A stretch of 15,726 bases of DNA from an uncultured Clostridia bacterium (GCA_944393305.1 CALXZS010000010.1:1-15726); one strand, 5' to 3'. Shown: positions 1-8,150, numbered from the stretch's first letter. Numbers and translations: made by a program. The notes: generated by a model from the sequence alone, not told the origin.

Positions 1-100
1 TTCAAGTGAGCGTAGGTGACGTAGGAACGGAGCGTAACGTGCGAGTGCTGAGCGTAAGCGAACCACGAAGTGAAATGCGAAAGAATATATATTAAAGCTT
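1..100 (+). repeat. Interspersed palindromic element, subtype B, truncated copy 1
   Basis: This GC-rich stretch, full of GAGCG/GCGAG words, stands out from its AT-rich surroundings. It aligns with 9882-9980 with four substitutions and one inserted base. The right inner arm (GAAATG..AGAATATATATTAAAGCT) is present, but the matching left arm lies beyond the window edge, so the copy is cut off by the start of the sequence. It ends about 30 bases after the stop of the glycosyltransferase gene at 132. Function is unknown. It could be a MITE-like or REP-like element, or a structured 3' end. Confidence 0.85.
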
Positions 101-131
101 AAGTACATTATAAAAACTATGAATAATAACT

Positions 132-1655
132 TTACTTCTTTCTAATTTTTTCTATCTTTTCTTTTATTTTCAAATTCTTTATATAAATTGATGCAACTGG
201 CATTAATACTACTAAATATGGAATTATGTATCTAGATTTTGCCTCCCATAAAAAGTGAAAAGCAAATCCACCAATGAATATAGTTATTAAAAATATTACG
301 TCAAGAGAAAGGTCTTTTATATTTTGCAATATAACTATTAATGCACATAGCGCTATTATTATAACTAATACTTTTTGGTAAAATTCAAGTGGTGCTTGCA
401 TTTTTTCTATTGGCTTATCTTCCCCTTCTTTATTACTTCTAATAGCTGAATAAGTATTTTCTGCCCACATTGAAGCAATTTTCATAGTATAAAATCTAAA
501 CGCATATCCTACATTCCCAGCCATATATTTTAATCTTTCTTTTATTTTTTCTCCATATTCATTTTTCGCCATTTCTGGATTTTTTAATGCTGGTTCTGCT
601 ATTTCTTCATTATACCATCCATTCTGCCTTCCACCTTCTGTCATTCCCATTAAGAAATAGCTTATACTTGGATATCTTTTTTCTTTATCTAAATTATATT
701 TATTTAAATAATAGTTTTGAACAATTTCTGCTGGAAGCATTGAAAAAATTACATATACTATTATTACTATAATATTTATAATTCTTTCCTTCCACTCTTT
801 TTGTTTAATATTTTTAAATAAATTTAATAACAAATAAATAACAGTGGCTATAATAAATATTAGAATATTCATTCTCATCATATATGCAATCATTGTACAT
901 AGTATTGCAAATATAACATATTTAATTTTCTTAGTTTCTGTATACCTCATCATAAAATATACAGCAAACAAGCAAAGTGCTAAACTTGGAATATCCCCAT
1001 ATATGAATGTTGAAAGCATTGGCAAAGAGATTAATGTTAATATTAATGTTAAAAGCAATACTTTATTTGTTTTATATTTTTTAGATAGTTGATTAGAAAT
1101 TTTATATAAAGCAATTACTATTAATATATTTCCAATAATATTCAACACTCTAAGAATTTCCAGTGTATCAAAATGTATTAATCTAAAAAATAGGCTATAT
1201 ATAAATGCTAGAGAAATTTGCTGTGGATATGCTTGTATATATTCTACTAGCGGAATTCCTATATATGTCATATTAGGTAAGAATTCATCTGGATTTCCTC
1301 TATAAAATGTTTGTGCTAGATTGGCAACATGTATTGAATCTCCTGTTACTGCCGGATTTACTACTATTACCCATATAATATTAAAGGCTATATATAGGCT
1401 TAAAGATACTCCAAACAATATTTTTCGAATTCTTTTTAATTTTTTTGAATCTTCATCTTTATATAATACTTTTTGCACTATATATGTTAAAGCAAGTATT
1501 ATAGCCCCTAAGACTATAAGTCCTATAAAATACAGTGGTGAATTAATTGTGATTGTAACATTTTCGTCTAAGTTCATATGTGCATTTGCTAATAAGTTTA
1601 TAAATGCGATTATTGATAAAAATAATATTCCAAAAAATAATATAATCTTTTTCAT
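132..1655 (-). CDS. Multi-pass membrane glycosyltransferase, GT-C / GT39 (PMT)-like
   Basis: The 507-aa protein is integral to the membrane. It has an N-terminal hydrophobic segment (about residues 4-24), a second at 41-62, a third at 80-100, then many more up to a final pair near 425-490. A conserved-looking Asp (D106, in TGDS) follows the third segment at the start of an outward loop, where GT-C enzymes of the PMT/ArnT type keep their catalytic acid. Near the C-terminus, WEAKSRYIIPY resembles the E..RY..P motif of bacterial GT39-like proteins. Such enzymes use a polyprenyl-phosphate sugar to glycosylate cell-wall polymers or proteins; substrate cannot be read here. The ATG at 1655 has a good ribosome site (GAGGGG, 6-7 bases upstream) and its own promoter. 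It is monocistronic in this window, followed by the repeat at 1-100. Family assignment rests on topology and short motifs only. Confidence 0.7.
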   Translation of the reverse strand: MKKIILFFGILFLSIIAFINLLANAHMNLDENVTITINSPLYFIGLIVLGAIILALTYIVQKVLYKDEDSKKLKRIRKILFGVSLSLYIAFNIIWVIVVNPAVTGDSIHVANLAQTFYRGNPDEFLPNMTYIGIPLVEYIQAYPQQISLAFIYSLFFRLIHFDTLEILRVLNIIGNILIVIALYKISNQLSKKYKTNKVLLLTLILTLISLPMLSTFIYGDIPSLALCLFAVYFMMRYTETKKIKYVIFAILCTMIAYMMRMNILIFIIATVIYLLLNLFKNIKQKEWKERIINIIVIIVYVIFSMLPAEIVQNYYLNKYNLDKEKRYPSISYFLMGMTEGGRQNGWYNEEIAEPALKNPEMAKNEYGEKIKERLKYMAGNVGYAFRFYTMKIASMWAENTYSAIRSNKEGEDKPIEKMQAPLEFYQKVLVIIIALCALIVILQNIKDLSLDVIFLITIFIGGFAFHFLWEAKSRYIIPYLVVLMPVASIYIKNLKIKEKIEKIRKK

Positions 1656-1686
1656 ATCTTATCCCCTCGTTAAATAATTCTTTAAT

Positions 1687-1715
1687 ATATTACCAGAAAA
1701 ATAATTAATTTGCAA
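1687..1715 (-). promoter_or_regulatory. Putative promoter of the glycosyltransferase gene
   Basis: On the minus strand a TTGCAA -35 box (1710-1715) and a TAATAT -10 box (1687-1692) are separated by 17 bases. TGG directly before the -10 makes it an extended -10 promoter. It lies about 30 bases upstream of the ATG at 1655. Confidence 0.5.
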
Positions 1716-1748
1716 ATTTTTTACTTTTTATTTTAGTAACATAAATTA

Positions 1749-1777
1749 TTTACAATAATTATATAGTGTGATATAAT
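1749..1777 (+). promoter_or_regulatory. Putative promoter of the unknown 733-aa protein gene
   Basis: TTTACA (1749-1754), a 17-base spacer and TATAAT (1772-1777), with TGA just before the -10 (extended -10). Transcription would begin near 1784. That leaves almost no leader before the ATG at 1791 but 28 bases and an AAAGAGGGA site before the ATG at 1812, so this promoter also helps decide the start codon. Confidence 0.65.
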
Positions 1778-1811
1778 ATTTTATATTTTTATGTATAAAG
1801 AGGGACAAAAT

Positions 1812-4013
1812 ATGGACAATATAAATCAAGATTTTTCACAATTAATGAGTCAAAAAGATTTTCATAAGTCAGATAAATATTTTGATTTATTAATGACTAT
1901 TTTACATATATATAATTTGAGATTTGAAGAAATTAAAAGTGAACTTCCAAAGCGAAAATTTTTAGCTCGCAAAAAATCTAGTGATTTTGAAATGATACAA
2001 CGAGATGTATCAACTGATTTGCAACTTGAAACTAAAATTACATCAGGCAAGTTAGAATTTATGAGTAAAATTTTCTCTCAGACTTCTGAAAATACTAATT
2101 TTCCTATTAGTACTACTCAAAATCTGCTAAATTCTATGTCTTCTGGTGATAATTTTGATAGTTATTATTTAGAAACTGAATTAAAAGGTTTTTTAGGATC
2201 CAGATTTAGTTCTGAACTTATGACTGCTATGACTCACTTATTATCTCAGAAATATAATTATGATTATGCTAATAACTTACCTTTTGATGATACATGGAAG
2301 GATAGAAAATTGCGAATTAGTGATAGAATAATGCATTTATCTAGAACATTTGATATAATTGAGGGTTCCAATTCTCAAAAATGTAAGGAACTTTCAGCTT
2401 TAGATTCTGGTTTTGATAAAATGTGTAATGCTGACGCACAAATTAGTGATTATGAGACTAGAAAATCAAAATACTTTGAAGCTGAGAATTTTATTTTAAA
2501 TGAAATTTCAAGAATAGAGTTTTATTTAGATAATTTCATTCAAAATATGAGTATTAAAGAAGTAATTTTAGATAGGATTGATGAAATTAGGCAATCAAAA
2601 TATTTTAGAAATTTTCATCCATCTGATTCGGAAAAGAGAAAGCTGGAAATTATGAGGTATTTTTTAGATGAAATTTCAAAATATTACCCTAAATTTGTTG
2701 ATGAAAAAGAAATAAGTGAAGCTAGAAAAGCAATAGATCAATTAGAATTCGATATTTTATATAGAGAAGACGTTAGGTTGTTAATGAATACAGGACAGGC
2801 ACCAGGAAAATGTTTATTTACACAAACGCCTTCAAAAGGAGATTTAACAATGCTTTATAAACTAATCCTTGAAGATATTAGAAGCAATCCTTTAGATTAT
2901 ATTGCTTTCCTACATAATAATTTTTTTAATATACATTTAACTAATGTTGATTTTTCTGAATATAATAAAAGCAGTGAACAAAATACTGATAATAATTATA
3001 GTAATACCGATATTAATTATTTTTATTTACGACAATTTATGAAAATTATATTGCCATATAAAAGTATTATAGATTGTCAAAACTTTTATAAAAAATTTGG
3101 ATTTGATTGTAAATTTCTTTGTATGGGTTTTCGTCAAAAACTCATTAAGATTATATATGATTTGACTAAGGACACTCCTGAATTTAAAGAATTAGAAGCA
3201 AAAATTCAAGAAGGAACAGAACCTCCAAAAGAATTTAAAAGCATAGGTGCACTAAAAAATGAAGTAGTAAGAAAAATATATTCCCATAAAGATTGTATTG
3301 TTGCAATTCCTATTGAAGATAATTTTTTTACATTGGATGTTTATGAGAATTATAATAAAGATTTTTTTGATTTGAGTGTTGATTCTATTTTCAACCAATG
3401 TTTACTTGATATTGATGCTAGGGATGATTACATTTTTAGAAGATTTGAAAATGCTAGGCGACAAACTCATTATTATTACTCTGATATATATTTAAAGAAT
3501 TTCTTTTATGATTTAAAACATTTGTATAATAAATATCCTAATTATATATTATATGCTCTTGCAACATCTCTATCAGACTACTGCAATCCTTATCATGAAA
3601 TACTTGAAAAAATATTAGATGAGGTTTATACTATGACATCTTCAGAAGAATTAAAGAAATTACCTACTTTATCATCTTATTTCTTGCCAATAGAATATGA
3701 TGCAAAATATTTTAATGACTGCCGTGATGATGCAATATCCATAGATATGTTATATATAAATAGAAATAAAATAAAAAGTAACTTGCCTATTTCTTTAATT
3801 AAAAAAGATGGTCAAATTTGTTTAGTTTTTAATACAAAGGATTTTGCGGATTTACCTTTAGATTATGGGAAGTGTAAATCTTATGAATTAACTCAAGAAG
3901 AAATAGAAAATATACAAAAAAATAATGATATTCAATTGTTTCCAGGTCAAGGTCAAAAAGTACAAAGGAAAGACGCCCAGGAAGACCCAGGCGCCGATTC
4001 ACACGAACTATAA
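1812..4013 (+). CDS. Large soluble protein of unknown function
   Basis: I do not recognise this 733-aa protein. It has no signal peptide or membrane segment, so it should be cytoplasmic. It is rich in charged and aromatic residues and reads as mostly alpha-helical, with a long helical stretch at about residues 200-320. No HExxH, Walker A, nuclease or kinase motif was found. The start is placed at 1812 (MDNINQDF), not at the in-frame ATG at 1791, because AAAGAGGGA at 1797-1805 is correctly spaced for 1812 and the promoter leaves no leader for 1791. The last roughly 20 residues (after the FPGQGQ stretch, with RKDAQEDPGADS) are encoded by GC-rich DNA that belongs to the neighbouring alarmone synthetase island, so the original C-terminus was probably altered. 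It is convergent with that gene, with a 5-base gap. Confidence 0.75.
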   Translation: MDNINQDFSQLMSQKDFHKSDKYFDLLMTILHIYNLRFEEIKSELPKRKFLARKKSSDFEMIQRDVSTDLQLETKITSGKLEFMSKIFSQTSENTNFPISTTQNLLNSMSSGDNFDSYYLETELKGFLGSRFSSELMTAMTHLLSQKYNYDYANNLPFDDTWKDRKLRISDRIMHLSRTFDIIEGSNSQKCKELSALDSGFDKMCNADAQISDYETRKSKYFEAENFILNEISRIEFYLDNFIQNMSIKEVILDRIDEIRQSKYFRNFHPSDSEKRKLEIMRYFLDEISKYYPKFVDEKEISEARKAIDQLEFDILYREDVRLLMNTGQAPGKCLFTQTPSKGDLTMLYKLILEDIRSNPLDYIAFLHNNFFNIHLTNVDFSEYNKSSEQNTDNNYSNTDINYFYLRQFMKIILPYKSIIDCQNFYKKFGFDCKFLCMGFRQKLIKIIYDLTKDTPEFKELEAKIQEGTEPPKEFKSIGALKNEVVRKIYSHKDCIVAIPIEDNFFTLDVYENYNKDFFDLSVDSIFNQCLLDIDARDDYIFRRFENARRQTHYYYSDIYLKNFFYDLKHLYNKYPNYILYALATSLSDYCNPYHEILEKILDEVYTMTSSEELKKLPTLSSYFLPIEYDAKYFNDCRDDAISIDMLYINRNKIKSNLPISLIKKDGQICLVFNTKDFADLPLDYGKCKSYELTQEEIENIQKNNDIQLFPGQGQKVQRKDAQEDPGADSHEL
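3964..3995 (-). terminator. Rho-independent terminator of the alarmone synthetase gene
   Basis: Read on the minus strand, CGCCTGGG-TCTT-CCTGGGCG folds into an 8-bp stem (two G.U pairs) with a tetraloop, extendable by two pairs, and is followed by a T-rich run (TCTTTCCTTT). The G.U pairs become C/A mismatches on the plus strand, so it works only for the minus-strand gene ending at 4019. It lies inside the coding tail of the convergent unknown gene. Confidence 0.7.
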
Positions 4014-4018
4014 CATTT

Positions 4019-4867
4019 TCAGAAGATTCTGGACTTTACCAGACCTTCGGCATCGTGAATTGTTCCGTCAGGTTCGATCCATACTCCATCAATATGGATT
4101 TTGGACAAATCGAACGGAATTTCCACCCCATCATACCGAGACTTTTTATAGTCTCCATGATGGGCATTTCCGCCTTCGGCTCTGATATCCATCGCCTCAG
4201 TGCGGATTTGGATTTCAAAACTCGCATACAAGTTTTTTACAACGGTATGCAAACTTTGGTATCCATTTTTCTTGGGGTGCAGGATATAATCCTTTACGCC
4301 ATACCTAAGCTCCGGCAAAATACCTGATTTTTCAGGTATAATCAGTCCTCGGGGCTTGAATATTGTCTTCTGGTAGTCGACAATAGGCTCAGCCTCTGTG
4401 AGCAGAGCTCCTGCTGTAATAATGAAGTATTTTAATACATCATTCAAGAGTTCATAGCAGAGCTTAATGTTCCGTTCTTCTACCGGATCATCGGTTTTTA
4501 AAATAAGCCGAAACCCAACAAAGTCGCGGATATTATCAAGAGCTTTGCCATCTTTCAAGAACATTCGGATTTTTTTATTCAATCCGACAAAGTCCTTGAG
4601 CCGCCTCTTTATGGTTATTTCACAGGCACGTTTTTTGCTCCACTCCTCCAAGAAGCTTTGGAAAGCAATAGTGTCTGCCTCAAGTTGCTGTCTTGCATAC
4701 TTTCTAATCGAAAAGCATTCGGACAGCTTGTTTGCATAAAGGATATTGTTCATACCCTCATTCTCTGTTCTTAACGCCCGAATATACTCTACCCAGAGTT
4801 CTTCAAGCGTCGTACACTTCTCTGCAATTAATTGCAAATCAGGGTACTTATGCTGCTTATTTTCCAT
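4019..4867 (-). CDS. RelA/SpoT-domain (p)ppGpp synthetase-like protein, likely horizontally acquired
   Basis: The 282-aa soluble protein has a helical N-terminus (about 1-80) and a RelA/SpoT nucleotidyltransferase domain (about 83-245). Visible hallmarks are a basic K/R-rich segment (87-101), DFVGFR (115-120), DYI..PK.NGYQSLH (193-207), the catalytic-type ExQ in FEIQIRT (E218, Q220), and a downstream AEG..AHHGDYK. These match enzymes that transfer pyrophosphate from ATP to GTP or GDP. There is no HD hydrolase, TGS or ACT domain, so it resembles a small alarmone synthetase rather than bifunctional Rel. An insertion at about 150-190 is longer than in typical RelP/RelQ. The start is supported by GGGGGAG 10 bases upstream. 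GC content is about twice that of its neighbours. Whether it makes ppGpp, another alarmone, or acts as a toxic synthetase cannot be told. Confidence 0.85.
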   Translation of the reverse strand: MENKQHKYPDLQLIAEKCTTLEELWVEYIRALRTENEGMNNILYANKLSECFSIRKYARQQLEADTIAFQSFLEEWSKKRACEITIKRRLKDFVGLNKKIRMFLKDGKALDNIRDFVGFRLILKTDDPVEERNIKLCYELLNDVLKYFIITAGALLTEAEPIVDYQKTIFKPRGLIIPEKSGILPELRYGVKDYILHPKKNGYQSLHTVVKNLYASFEIQIRTEAMDIRAEGGNAHHGDYKKSRYDGVEIPFDLSKIHIDGVWIEPDGTIHDAEGLVKSRIF

Positions 4868-4922
4868 TTTGTTGTAACTCCCCCTTATTCGTGTTGTGTT
4901 CCTCCAAAAACGTGTATATTAT

Positions 4923-4931
4923 ATTATATCA
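4923..4931 (-). promoter_or_regulatory. Extended -10 promoter of the alarmone synthetase gene
   Basis: On the minus strand TGATATAAT gives an extended -10 box (TATAAT at 4923-4928, TGA at 4929-4931). No good -35 box lies 17 bases upstream. The leader is about 50 bases and contains a second purine-rich GGAGGA not followed by a start codon. Confidence 0.5.
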
Positions 4932-5007
4932 TACTTTTGCATAAAATAGAAGTCTTTTTCATAAATTTCTATCATCCATTTTTTGACATTTTTGCAAATT
5001 ATTAATA

Positions 5008-5700
5008 TTACTTTATGTTTTTTGTTTCTTTTGCACTAGAATATATCTCATTTAATTTTTCATCTGGATAATAAACATCTAATGCCTCATCAATTATTCC
5101 AACTGCTTGTATATTTTCTCTTCTCTCCATTTGTCTTTGTATGGCAAGTGTTGAGATAGATATATCAAATAATATAAATATGAAGAGTAACCAAGTTACA
5201 ACTTTAAAATATTTATTTTTATATATTTTATCAAGCTTTTGAACTAATGGATATATAAATTTCATAAATAATATTCCGCCAGTTCCCCAATAGATACAAT
5301 GAAGTAAACTTGTCCTACCATTTAAATTAAACCATAAATTAGAATAGTCCCATGAGATAGTTCCAAAGAAATATTCTTGGAAGTATGAAAATAAATATTC
5401 CACAATTCCACCAAGTACCATACTTACAAGAAATACTTGTAAATTACTTTTTGCTTTTGGTACAATCAAATAATATACAACCAATCCAGCACCATATACT
5501 TGAGTAAACGGTCCTATTACAAGCCCTTGTCTACTTACAAAATGTCCATTTTGCACCAAGCCTACTATCATTTCAACTATATAACCAATAACACTTCCTA
5601 TAATAAATATCCAAAATACTTTGCTTAATTCTTTTATAGTATTTCCTTTATTTGTTGCTTCTTCTTCTTTAATAATCATTTTCGTATTTACTGCTTCCAT
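5008..5700 (-). CDS. CmpB-like integral membrane protein (putative ABC transporter permease family)
   Basis: This 230-aa protein has five likely membrane segments (about 29-49, 60-80, 88-106, 132-150, 166-185) between a charged N-terminus and a soluble C-terminal tail. The sequence GGIVEYLFSYFQEYFFG, then WDYS (117-120), NGR (127-129) and a following YWG matches the pattern of the family named 'putative ABC-transporter type IV' (ABC_trans_CmpB), common in Clostridia. Despite the name, no ATP-binding partner is encoded nearby, and the transport role of the family is not established. The ATG at 5700 has AAGGAGAAGG just upstream. It is separated from the kinase gene upstream by a palindromic element, so it is probably transcribed on its own. 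Confidence 0.75.
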   Translation of the reverse strand: MEAVNTKMIIKEEEATNKGNTIKELSKVFWIFIIGSVIGYIVEMIVGLVQNGHFVSRQGLVIGPFTQVYGAGLVVYYLIVPKAKSNLQVFLVSMVLGGIVEYLFSYFQEYFFGTISWDYSNLWFNLNGRTSLLHCIYWGTGGILFMKFIYPLVQKLDKIYKNKYFKVVTWLLFIFILFDISISTLAIQRQMERRENIQAVGIIDEALDVYYPDEKLNEIYSSAKETKNIK

Positions 5701-5829
5701 CTTTCCTTCTCCTTAATAATATGTAAAATTTTATAAACATATTTTACTTTAAAACAATTATACTTAATGATTATTAATAATTTTTTTACAATATATTAAT
5801 TTTATATTAATTTTAATATATCAATTTAA

Positions 5830-6018
5830 AATGTTACAGTTCAGTTATATGTTTTTAAAAATACCAATATATATTCTTCCACATTTCACGGCGCGGGTCG
5901 CTCGTATTTACTCGCTCCAGCTTGCACGCTACACTCCGCTTTGCAAGCTTCGTTCGCTGAAATGTTATAGAATATATATTGGTATTTTAATATTGAAAGC
6001 TCACTGAACTGTAACATT
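5830..6018 (-). repeat. Interspersed palindromic element, subtype A, copy 2 (reverse orientation)
   Basis: Nested inverted repeats surround a GC-rich core. The outer arms AATGTTACAGTTCAGT (5830-5845) and its exact complement (6003-6018) are perfect over 16 bp. The inner 30-base arms (5858-5887 and 5959-5988, with AATACCAATATATATTCT) match at 27 of 30. The 71-base core (5888-5958) is identical, in reverse complement, to the core of the copy at 12717-12787. It fills most of the 359-base gap between the kinase and CmpB-like genes, beginning 41 bases after the kinase stop. The rest of the gap is AT-rich with no convincing feature. There is no open frame, so it is a non-coding MITE/REP-like element or a structured RNA. 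Confidence 0.9.
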
Positions 6019-6059
6019 AAAATTTATACATAATTACTATTAAATGTAAATTGTAACTA

Positions 6060-8069
6060 TTATTTATCCCACTGCAATATAGCCTTAAATAAATCTCCGT
6101 CTATCTCAATTTTAAACTTAATATTTTGCAAACCGGCTAAACTTTCTGCTATTGACAAGCCAAGACCGCTTCCTTCTGTATACCTTGATTTATCTCCTCT
6201 GACAAACCTTTGCATTAATTCATCAGCAGAAATATTTAACTTTTCTTTTGATACATTCTTTATTTCCAATTTTATCATATATCCAGTATTTATTAAGTCT
6301 ATATATACTCTAGTGTTTTCCATTGAATATTTTGAAATATTACTAAATAAATTTTCAATTATTCTATACATATACCTATTATCTGCAAGTATTTTTACAT
6401 TTTCTCTAGGTAAATTTAAATCAACAGTAAGTTTCTTTTCGTCAAATCTATCTTCAAATTCTCCTATAACTTGCTTTAATAATTCATCTAAATTAATTTC
6501 CTCTATATTTAATTTTACATTACCAGAAGATGCTTTTGATGCTTCGACTAAATCATCAATAAGTTTTTTTAACCTTTGTGACTTCTGGTCTAATACTTTT
6601 ATATATTCATTTACTTTTTCATCTTCGATGTTCTCTTGTTTTATTAAATCCACATAATTAATTATTGATGTTAGTGGAGTTTTTATATCATGAGACACAT
6701 TTGTAATTAATTCTGTTCTCAATCTTTCTGATTTCAAACTTTCTTGTACTGCATTTGAAAATCCATTAGATACATCATTAACATATGTTGCAAGTTCTTT
6801 CAATGTGCCTTTTAATTCATCAGTGTTTAGATGAACATTATTGTTGCCATTATATATTTCTCTTAATGCAGCTTTTATTTGATTTAGCTTTTTATTGTAC
6901 TCTAATAATTTATATAATACCCAAATCCACAATGCAAGTAGTAGTAAAAAGCTAATTCCTGTAAAAAATGTTAGTCCTAAAATACTACTTACAAAGATAA
7001 ATGCAATGTATCCTATTATTATTTTTTTCTGAGAATCGCTTTTATCTAGCACTTTACTTGTTTGATTTTTTATAGCTGTTTTTATTTTTTTATATATTTT
7101 GTAAATTAAAAATGAATGCCAGAACTTTCTTGCTTTTATTCTTTTTATTGTTGATACAGTTACAATTGCTAAGCAAATATATGAGCCAACATATGCAAGA
7201 AATAATGTTGATAATAACAAATTCGTGCTAATATTTGCATACATTAGTATCACTTGTGCAATAATTACACATATGCTTAATAATATTATACCAAATATGG
7301 TTATTAATATTTCATAAGGAATTTTGTCAATTGAATTTAATGTAATGCCTTCACTTTGTTTGCTATGACCAATTGCCCATATTAAATATGAAATTATAAT
7401 AACAAATATTACTATTGAAACAGGAATTAATACTTCTGCCAAATTTGGATTTTTTTCAAATACACTAAAAAGTGCTGTTCTTATTGCATAATTACTTGAA
7501 TATTGAAGAGCGTCTAAATCTAAATATGTATAAATATTGTAATTTGAAAGTGTGCTCATTCCATTAGAAGGCAAATATAAATATTTAATGTTATCTTGAT
7601 TTATTTTCTCAATATTTGTTTGAATTGTGCCATTCTCATAATTCCAATAAAACTCTTTTTCACTAAAATGTTTTGTTTCTTCTATAAAATCTTTTGATTG
7701 AATATTAGTGTAAATTTCATTTGTTTCATTGTCTATGATTATGTATTTTATAAAAGATTCTACTTCGTCATAATAATCATAACTTCTATCATAATAAATA
7801 TTTTCGTCTATTTTGTCATAAATACCGTTATCTTCTAAGCTAATATATCCTTTATTTATGCGACTTACTTTATATATAATACTAGAAACATATTGGTCTG
7901 CAAAATTTTCAGATTGAATATATTGTTCTCTCTCATTTCCAATATTTCCTGTATTATAGTCATCTTTTAAGTTTAGATACAAAATGCTTAAAATGAAAGT
8001 AGCTACTACTATTGGTATTAATATATATGACAATATTTTTAAAAGTGCACTATTCCTAATTTTGTCCAT
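6060..8069 (-). CDS. Multi-pass sensor histidine kinase
   Basis: The 669-aa kinase is the partner of the regulator encoded just upstream. An N-terminal membrane segment (about 10-30) is followed by an extracytoplasmic region (about 31-200, rich in Asp, Glu and Tyr), then five more hydrophobic segments (about 213-232, 250-275, 283-305 and a pair at 347-390). The cytoplasmic part has the H-box VSHDIKTPLTS with phospho-acceptor H460, an N-box (ENLFSNISKYS), and RFVRGDKSR..GSGLGLS forming the lid/G2 region. The usual DxGxG G1 box is replaced by NVSKEKLNIS, as seen in a Clostridia/Firmicutes subgroup of kinases. No clear HAMP domain is seen. The ATG at 8069 follows AAAGGAATG at slightly long spacing. 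The signal sensed is unknown. Confidence 0.9.
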   Translation of the reverse strand: MDKIRNSALLKILSYILIPIVVATFILSILYLNLKDDYNTGNIGNEREQYIQSENFADQYVSSIIYKVSRINKGYISLEDNGIYDKIDENIYYDRSYDYYDEVESFIKYIIIDNETNEIYTNIQSKDFIEETKHFSEKEFYWNYENGTIQTNIEKINQDNIKYLYLPSNGMSTLSNYNIYTYLDLDALQYSSNYAIRTALFSVFEKNPNLAEVLIPVSIVIFVIIISYLIWAIGHSKQSEGITLNSIDKIPYEILITIFGIILLSICVIIAQVILMYANISTNLLLSTLFLAYVGSYICLAIVTVSTIKRIKARKFWHSFLIYKIYKKIKTAIKNQTSKVLDKSDSQKKIIIGYIAFIFVSSILGLTFFTGISFLLLLALWIWVLYKLLEYNKKLNQIKAALREIYNGNNNVHLNTDELKGTLKELATYVNDVSNGFSNAVQESLKSERLRTELITNVSHDIKTPLTSIINYVDLIKQENIEDEKVNEYIKVLDQKSQRLKKLIDDLVEASKASSGNVKLNIEEINLDELLKQVIGEFEDRFDEKKLTVDLNLPRENVKILADNRYMYRIIENLFSNISKYSMENTRVYIDLINTGYMIKLEIKNVSKEKLNISADELMQRFVRGDKSRYTEGSGLGLSIAESLAGLQNIKFKIEIDGDLFKAILQWDK

Positions 8070-8101
8070 ATTTTAAATCATTCCTTTCGTATAACTAAGG
8101 G

Positions 8102-8126
8102 GGCACAACACTGTATGACATGTGCC
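8102..8126. other. Small hairpin between regulator and kinase genes
   Basis: GGCACA (8102-8107) and TGTGCC (8121-8126) are complementary with a 13-base loop, inside the 81-base gap between the regulator stop and the kinase start. No T-tract follows on the minus strand. It could tune kinase expression or stabilise an mRNA end; equally it may be chance. Confidence 0.3.
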
Positions 8127-8150
8127 TTTATTTCAACATTTTCTGCTCCT

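Larger units (their letters stand above)
3964..4930. mobile_element. GC-rich single-gene acquired island (no mobility gene)
   Basis: Base composition jumps from roughly 20-25% GC on either side to the mid-40s across the synthetase gene, then falls back abruptly near 3960 and 4915. The segment carries one gene with its own terminator and promoter, and that gene is the only one in the window ending in TGA. I see no transposase, integrase, clear terminal inverted repeat or target duplication. It is called an island by composition only; the mechanism of entry is unknown. Confidence 0.55.

Noticed and set aside
1791..1811. Upstream ATG adding seven residues to the unknown protein
   Set aside because: The promoter predicts transcription starting about 7 bases before it and no ribosome site precedes it; 1812 has a well-spaced AAAGAGGGA.
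4055..4739. Plus-strand open frames of 90 aa opposite the synthetase gene
   Set aside because: They are antisense shadows of a gene with clear conserved motifs on the minus strand and lack ribosome sites.
4019..4867. Toxin-antitoxin pair of the toxSAS type
   Set aside because: No small partner gene lies beside the synthetase; the adjacent gene is convergent, large and host-like in composition.
4946..4972. ATAGAA/TTCTAT hairpin as terminator of the CmpB-like gene
   Set aside because: Only six AT-rich base pairs with a 15-base loop and no T-tract; it cannot be separated from chance in this composition.
5858..5988. CRISPR array or phage attachment site
   Set aside because: The repeats are dispersed singly, palindromic and not separated by regular spacers; no cas, integrase or phage gene is nearby.
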